A stretch of 8,091 bases of DNA, from NCBI GenBank assembly GCA_024231375.1, contig JAAEQP010001176.1, positions 1-8,091 on the forward strand, given 5' to 3'. Positions 6,673 to 8,091 of this stretch are shown piece by piece. The position numbers and the translations under genes are program-made. The notes beneath the pieces were generated by a model, which was not told the DNA's origin, searched no databases, and saw only the letters and a program-made list of their open reading frames with translations. This DNA comes from a bacterium (GTDB lineage: Bacteria; Hydrogenedentota; Hydrogenedentia; Hydrogenedentiales; SLHB01). How positions within the stretch are numbered: the first letter of the stretch is position 1; every line of letters starts with the position of its first letter.

Positions 6673-6702
6673 ATTATTAACCTTCAGGCAGGGATCTGTC
6701 AA
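6673..6702 (-). promoter_or_regulatory. Sigma-70-type promoter of the glycosyltransferase operon
   Basis: On the minus strand a perfect -35 box TTGACA (6702-6697) is followed after 18 bases by AATAAT (6678-6673), five of six matches to the -10 consensus. TAATAA at 17 bases is the alternative register. Transcription would start near 6666, giving a leader of about 100 bases before the ATG at 6562. This is the best promoter-like sequence in the window, sits in an AT-rich island within GC-rich DNA, and points at the glycosyltransferase and methyltransferase genes. A house-keeping sigma factor is assumed; the host's true consensus is unknown. Confidence 0.65.
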
Positions 6703-6757
6703 GGCGGGGAACGAAAAGGGCACCGAATGCAGACCGGAGGTGGCCCGGGTTTGGACT

Positions 6758-6775
6758 GCGGCATCACGATGCCGC
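6758..6775 (-). terminator. Hairpin downstream of the secreted multidomain gene
   Basis: GCGGCAT (6758-6764) and ATGCCGC (6769-6775) form a perfect 7-bp stem with a 4-base loop, 37 bases after the TGA of the secreted multidomain gene and upstream of the glycosyltransferase promoter. It would fit a terminator that insulates the two units, but the sequence after it on the minus strand is AGTCC rather than a U-tract, so it may act with Rho or only protect the 3' end. Confidence 0.35.
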
Positions 6776-6812
6776 CTCGGCGTCTGCGCAAATGGAAAGC
6801 CCCGTCCCGGCC

Positions 6813-8091
6813 TCAGGCCGAATCCCGCCCGCGAGGCCGGACCCGGCTCACGCCATACAGGACAGCGAGGGACAGGGCCGTCAGCGCAACTGCCCATCGC
6901 GCCATAGGCAAGCCGCTGCCAGCGTCCACATTGACGGTGCGGGACGCGGTGCAGACGTGGCCCGCCGTGTCGGTGACGGTGTAGGTCACGGAGTAGGCGC
7001 CTTCGGTGCTGGTGTCCACGGTACTGGCGACGTCTATCGAGCCGGTCAGGTCACCGCAAACAGCATCAAATGCCTCTGCGCCGGCGTCAATGTAGGCCGC
7101 GTCCACGTCGAGGGTCACGGGGTTGTCGCCCAACACGGTAATGATCGGCGCTTCGGTGTCGCCGGACTGGTGGACTTGCACTTCCACGGGACTGTTCACC
7201 GCGGTCCCGCCACCGCTGTCGGTCGCGGTCACGAGAAGGTAGCCGTTGCGCGAGGTCAATGCCGTGTTCGCTGCGCAGCTCACCCCGATGCTGCCTGCAT
7301 CCACGCCCGATGCGCCGGAGTCGATGGTCAACCAGCTCGTGGCGCCGCCTTGCACGTTCGCCGACCAGTTCAGCGTGTCCGCGCCCGTGTTCGCCACGTC
7401 GAAGGTGGCCGCGCCTGTTGGCGCATCCACGTTGCGCGAGGACGTCACTTGCAACACCGGTGGCGTGACCAAGGGCGTCAACTGGACCGAGTGCGCCGTG
7501 TACGGCGTGCAGGCCACGTACACGGAGTTCGTGTACGGCACGTAGTTGCCGTCCGTAATGGCTACGTTGTAAGTGGCGTAGCTGGCGATGCCCGGAAACA
7601 GCGCCTGGCCTAGCGAGTTGGTGTAGACCGACGGCGTCGGCAATCCGCCGAACACGGTCACCTTCACCGGCACACCCGCCAACGCCACCGCGCCCATGGT
7701 GCTGCGCACCGTGACCGTCAAGGTCGGCACCACGCCGCACGGACCCGTCTCCTGCCACATACGCAGGTCGTAGTTCGTGTTCGCACCGTACTCCGTGCCC
7801 AGGATGTGGCTCACCCGCACCAGGTACCGGCCGTCGGCGTCGACGGTCCACGCGATGTACGAGCTGTATTCGCCCAATCCCCACGCGTCTTCGTCGATCA
7901 GCGATATGCCGTCGGCACGGTACAACTGAGCCCATGTGTTGCAGTTCGAACCGCAGTTCAACGTCTCTATCGTGATGGTCGTGCCTGCCGTGCTGTCGAA
8001 GGCCACCCAGTCCGCGTCGCCCGCGTCATGGAAGTTGTGGGTCTGCACCGTACCGCCCGCATACACCAGACCCGTCCACGTGGCGGTCGCC
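6813..8091 (-). CDS. Secreted multidomain protein with C-terminal sorting-like tail (5' end beyond window)
   Basis: Partial gene: the frame is open through 8091, so the start, signal peptide and any catalytic domain are missing; 425 codons are visible. Residues below count from the GTG codon at 8066, which is internal. A PPC-like beta domain (about 1-105, with DADWVAF and GRYLVRV) comes first, then a carboxypeptidase-regulatory-like module (115-198). Next is an Ig/BACON-like domain (203-298; SWLTIDSGASG) and a DUF5011/HYR-like Ig domain (305-381; APIITVLGDNPVTLDVDAAY, TYTVTDTAGH). The tail (384-417) has GLP, a hydrophobic helix (about 388-405) and an Arg cluster (R408, R410, R412, R414), the three-part layout of exosortase- or rhombosortase-type sorting signals. 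It is probably anchored to, or cut and released at, the cell surface. PPC domains usually follow secreted proteases or adhesins, but nothing catalytic is visible. It stops 111 bases before the -35 box of the next unit. Confidence 0.88.
   Translation of the reverse strand, partial: ATATWTGLVYAGGTVQTHNFHDAGDADWVAFDSTAGTTITIETLNCGSNCNTWAQLYRADGISLIDEDAWGLGEYSSYIAWTVDADGRYLVRVSHILGTEYGANTNYDLRMWQETGPCGVVPTLTVTVRSTMGAVALAGVPVKVTVFGGLPTPSVYTNSLGQALFPGIASYATYNVAITDGNYVPYTNSVYVACTPYTAHSVQLTPLVTPPVLQVTSSRNVDAPTGAATFDVANTGADTLNWSANVQGGATSWLTIDSGASGVDAGSIGVSCAANTALTSRNGYLLVTATDSGGGTAVNSPVEVQVHQSGDTEAPIITVLGDNPVTLDVDAAYIDAGAEAFDAVCGDLTGSIDVASTVDTSTEGAYSVTYTVTDTAGHVCTASRTVNVDAGSGLPMARWAVALTALSLAVLYGVSRVRPRGRDSA

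Noticed and set aside
6668..6673. Second TTGACA on the minus strand as another -35 box
   Set aside because: At 17 to 18 bases downstream the sequence is GC-rich (GCCGGG) with no -10-like hexamer.
6808..6820. Short perfect palindrome over the stop codon of the secreted multidomain gene
   Set aside because: Six-base arms with a one-base centre cannot form a proper RNA hairpin and such short GC palindromes are common here by chance.
1..8091. Mobile element, CRISPR array, tRNA or rRNA, defence system
   Set aside because: No transposase-like frame, terminal repeats, regularly spaced repeats or RNA-gene motifs were seen; the content is consistent with a chromosomal polysaccharide locus.

Overview
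The window looks like bacterial chromosome: GC-rich (about 60% by eye), densely coding, every convincing gene on the minus strand. A lipoprotein signal on an outer-membrane polysaccharide exporter implies a diderm envelope. The multidomain secreted protein with a sorting-like C-terminal tail would suit an environmental bacterium of the Planctomycetes/Verrucomicrobia/Hydrogenedentota type. That placement is an impression, not something the sequence proves.

Read in the direction of transcription (high to low coordinates), the layout is as follows. (1) 8091-6813: the 3' part of a large secreted protein (PPC-like, carboxypeptidase-regulatory-like, Ig/BACON-like and DUF5011-like modules, then a C-terminal membrane tail). 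(2) 6812-6563: a 250-bp spacer with a hairpin, a promoter with a perfect TTGACA box, and a 17-codon leader ORF whose stop overlaps the next start as ATGA. (3) 6562-5462: a GT4 glycosyltransferase with a DUF1972 N-terminus. (4) 5496-4699: a class I SAM-dependent methyltransferase overlapping it by 35 bp. (5) 4698-4577: a spacer with a 20-bp near-perfect palindrome and a possible second promoter. (6) 4576-3617: an unrecognised secreted protein. (7) 3529-2141: a Wza-type export lipoprotein with triplicated half-domains. (8) 2076-55: a Wzz/Wzc-type chain-length protein whose cytoplasmic kinase-like domain has lost its key ATP-site residues. (9) 29-1: a strong GC hairpin, a likely terminator.

Together genes 3-8 form part of an exopolysaccharide or capsule locus. 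The glycosyltransferase adds a sugar to the repeat unit, and the methyltransferase may modify a sugar or lipid intermediate. The Wzz/Wzc-like protein sets chain length across the inner membrane, and the Wza-like lipoprotein opens the outer membrane. The unknown secreted protein sits directly upstream of the exporter and is probably an accessory part. No polymerase, flippase or initiating transferase lies in the window.

The points most worth a second look are the degenerate kinase domain, the 3x'VGD' plus 3x'VRPDG' export lipoprotein, the leader ORF coupled to the glycosyltransferase, and the unrecognised secreted protein. I see no mobile element, CRISPR array, tRNA or rRNA.
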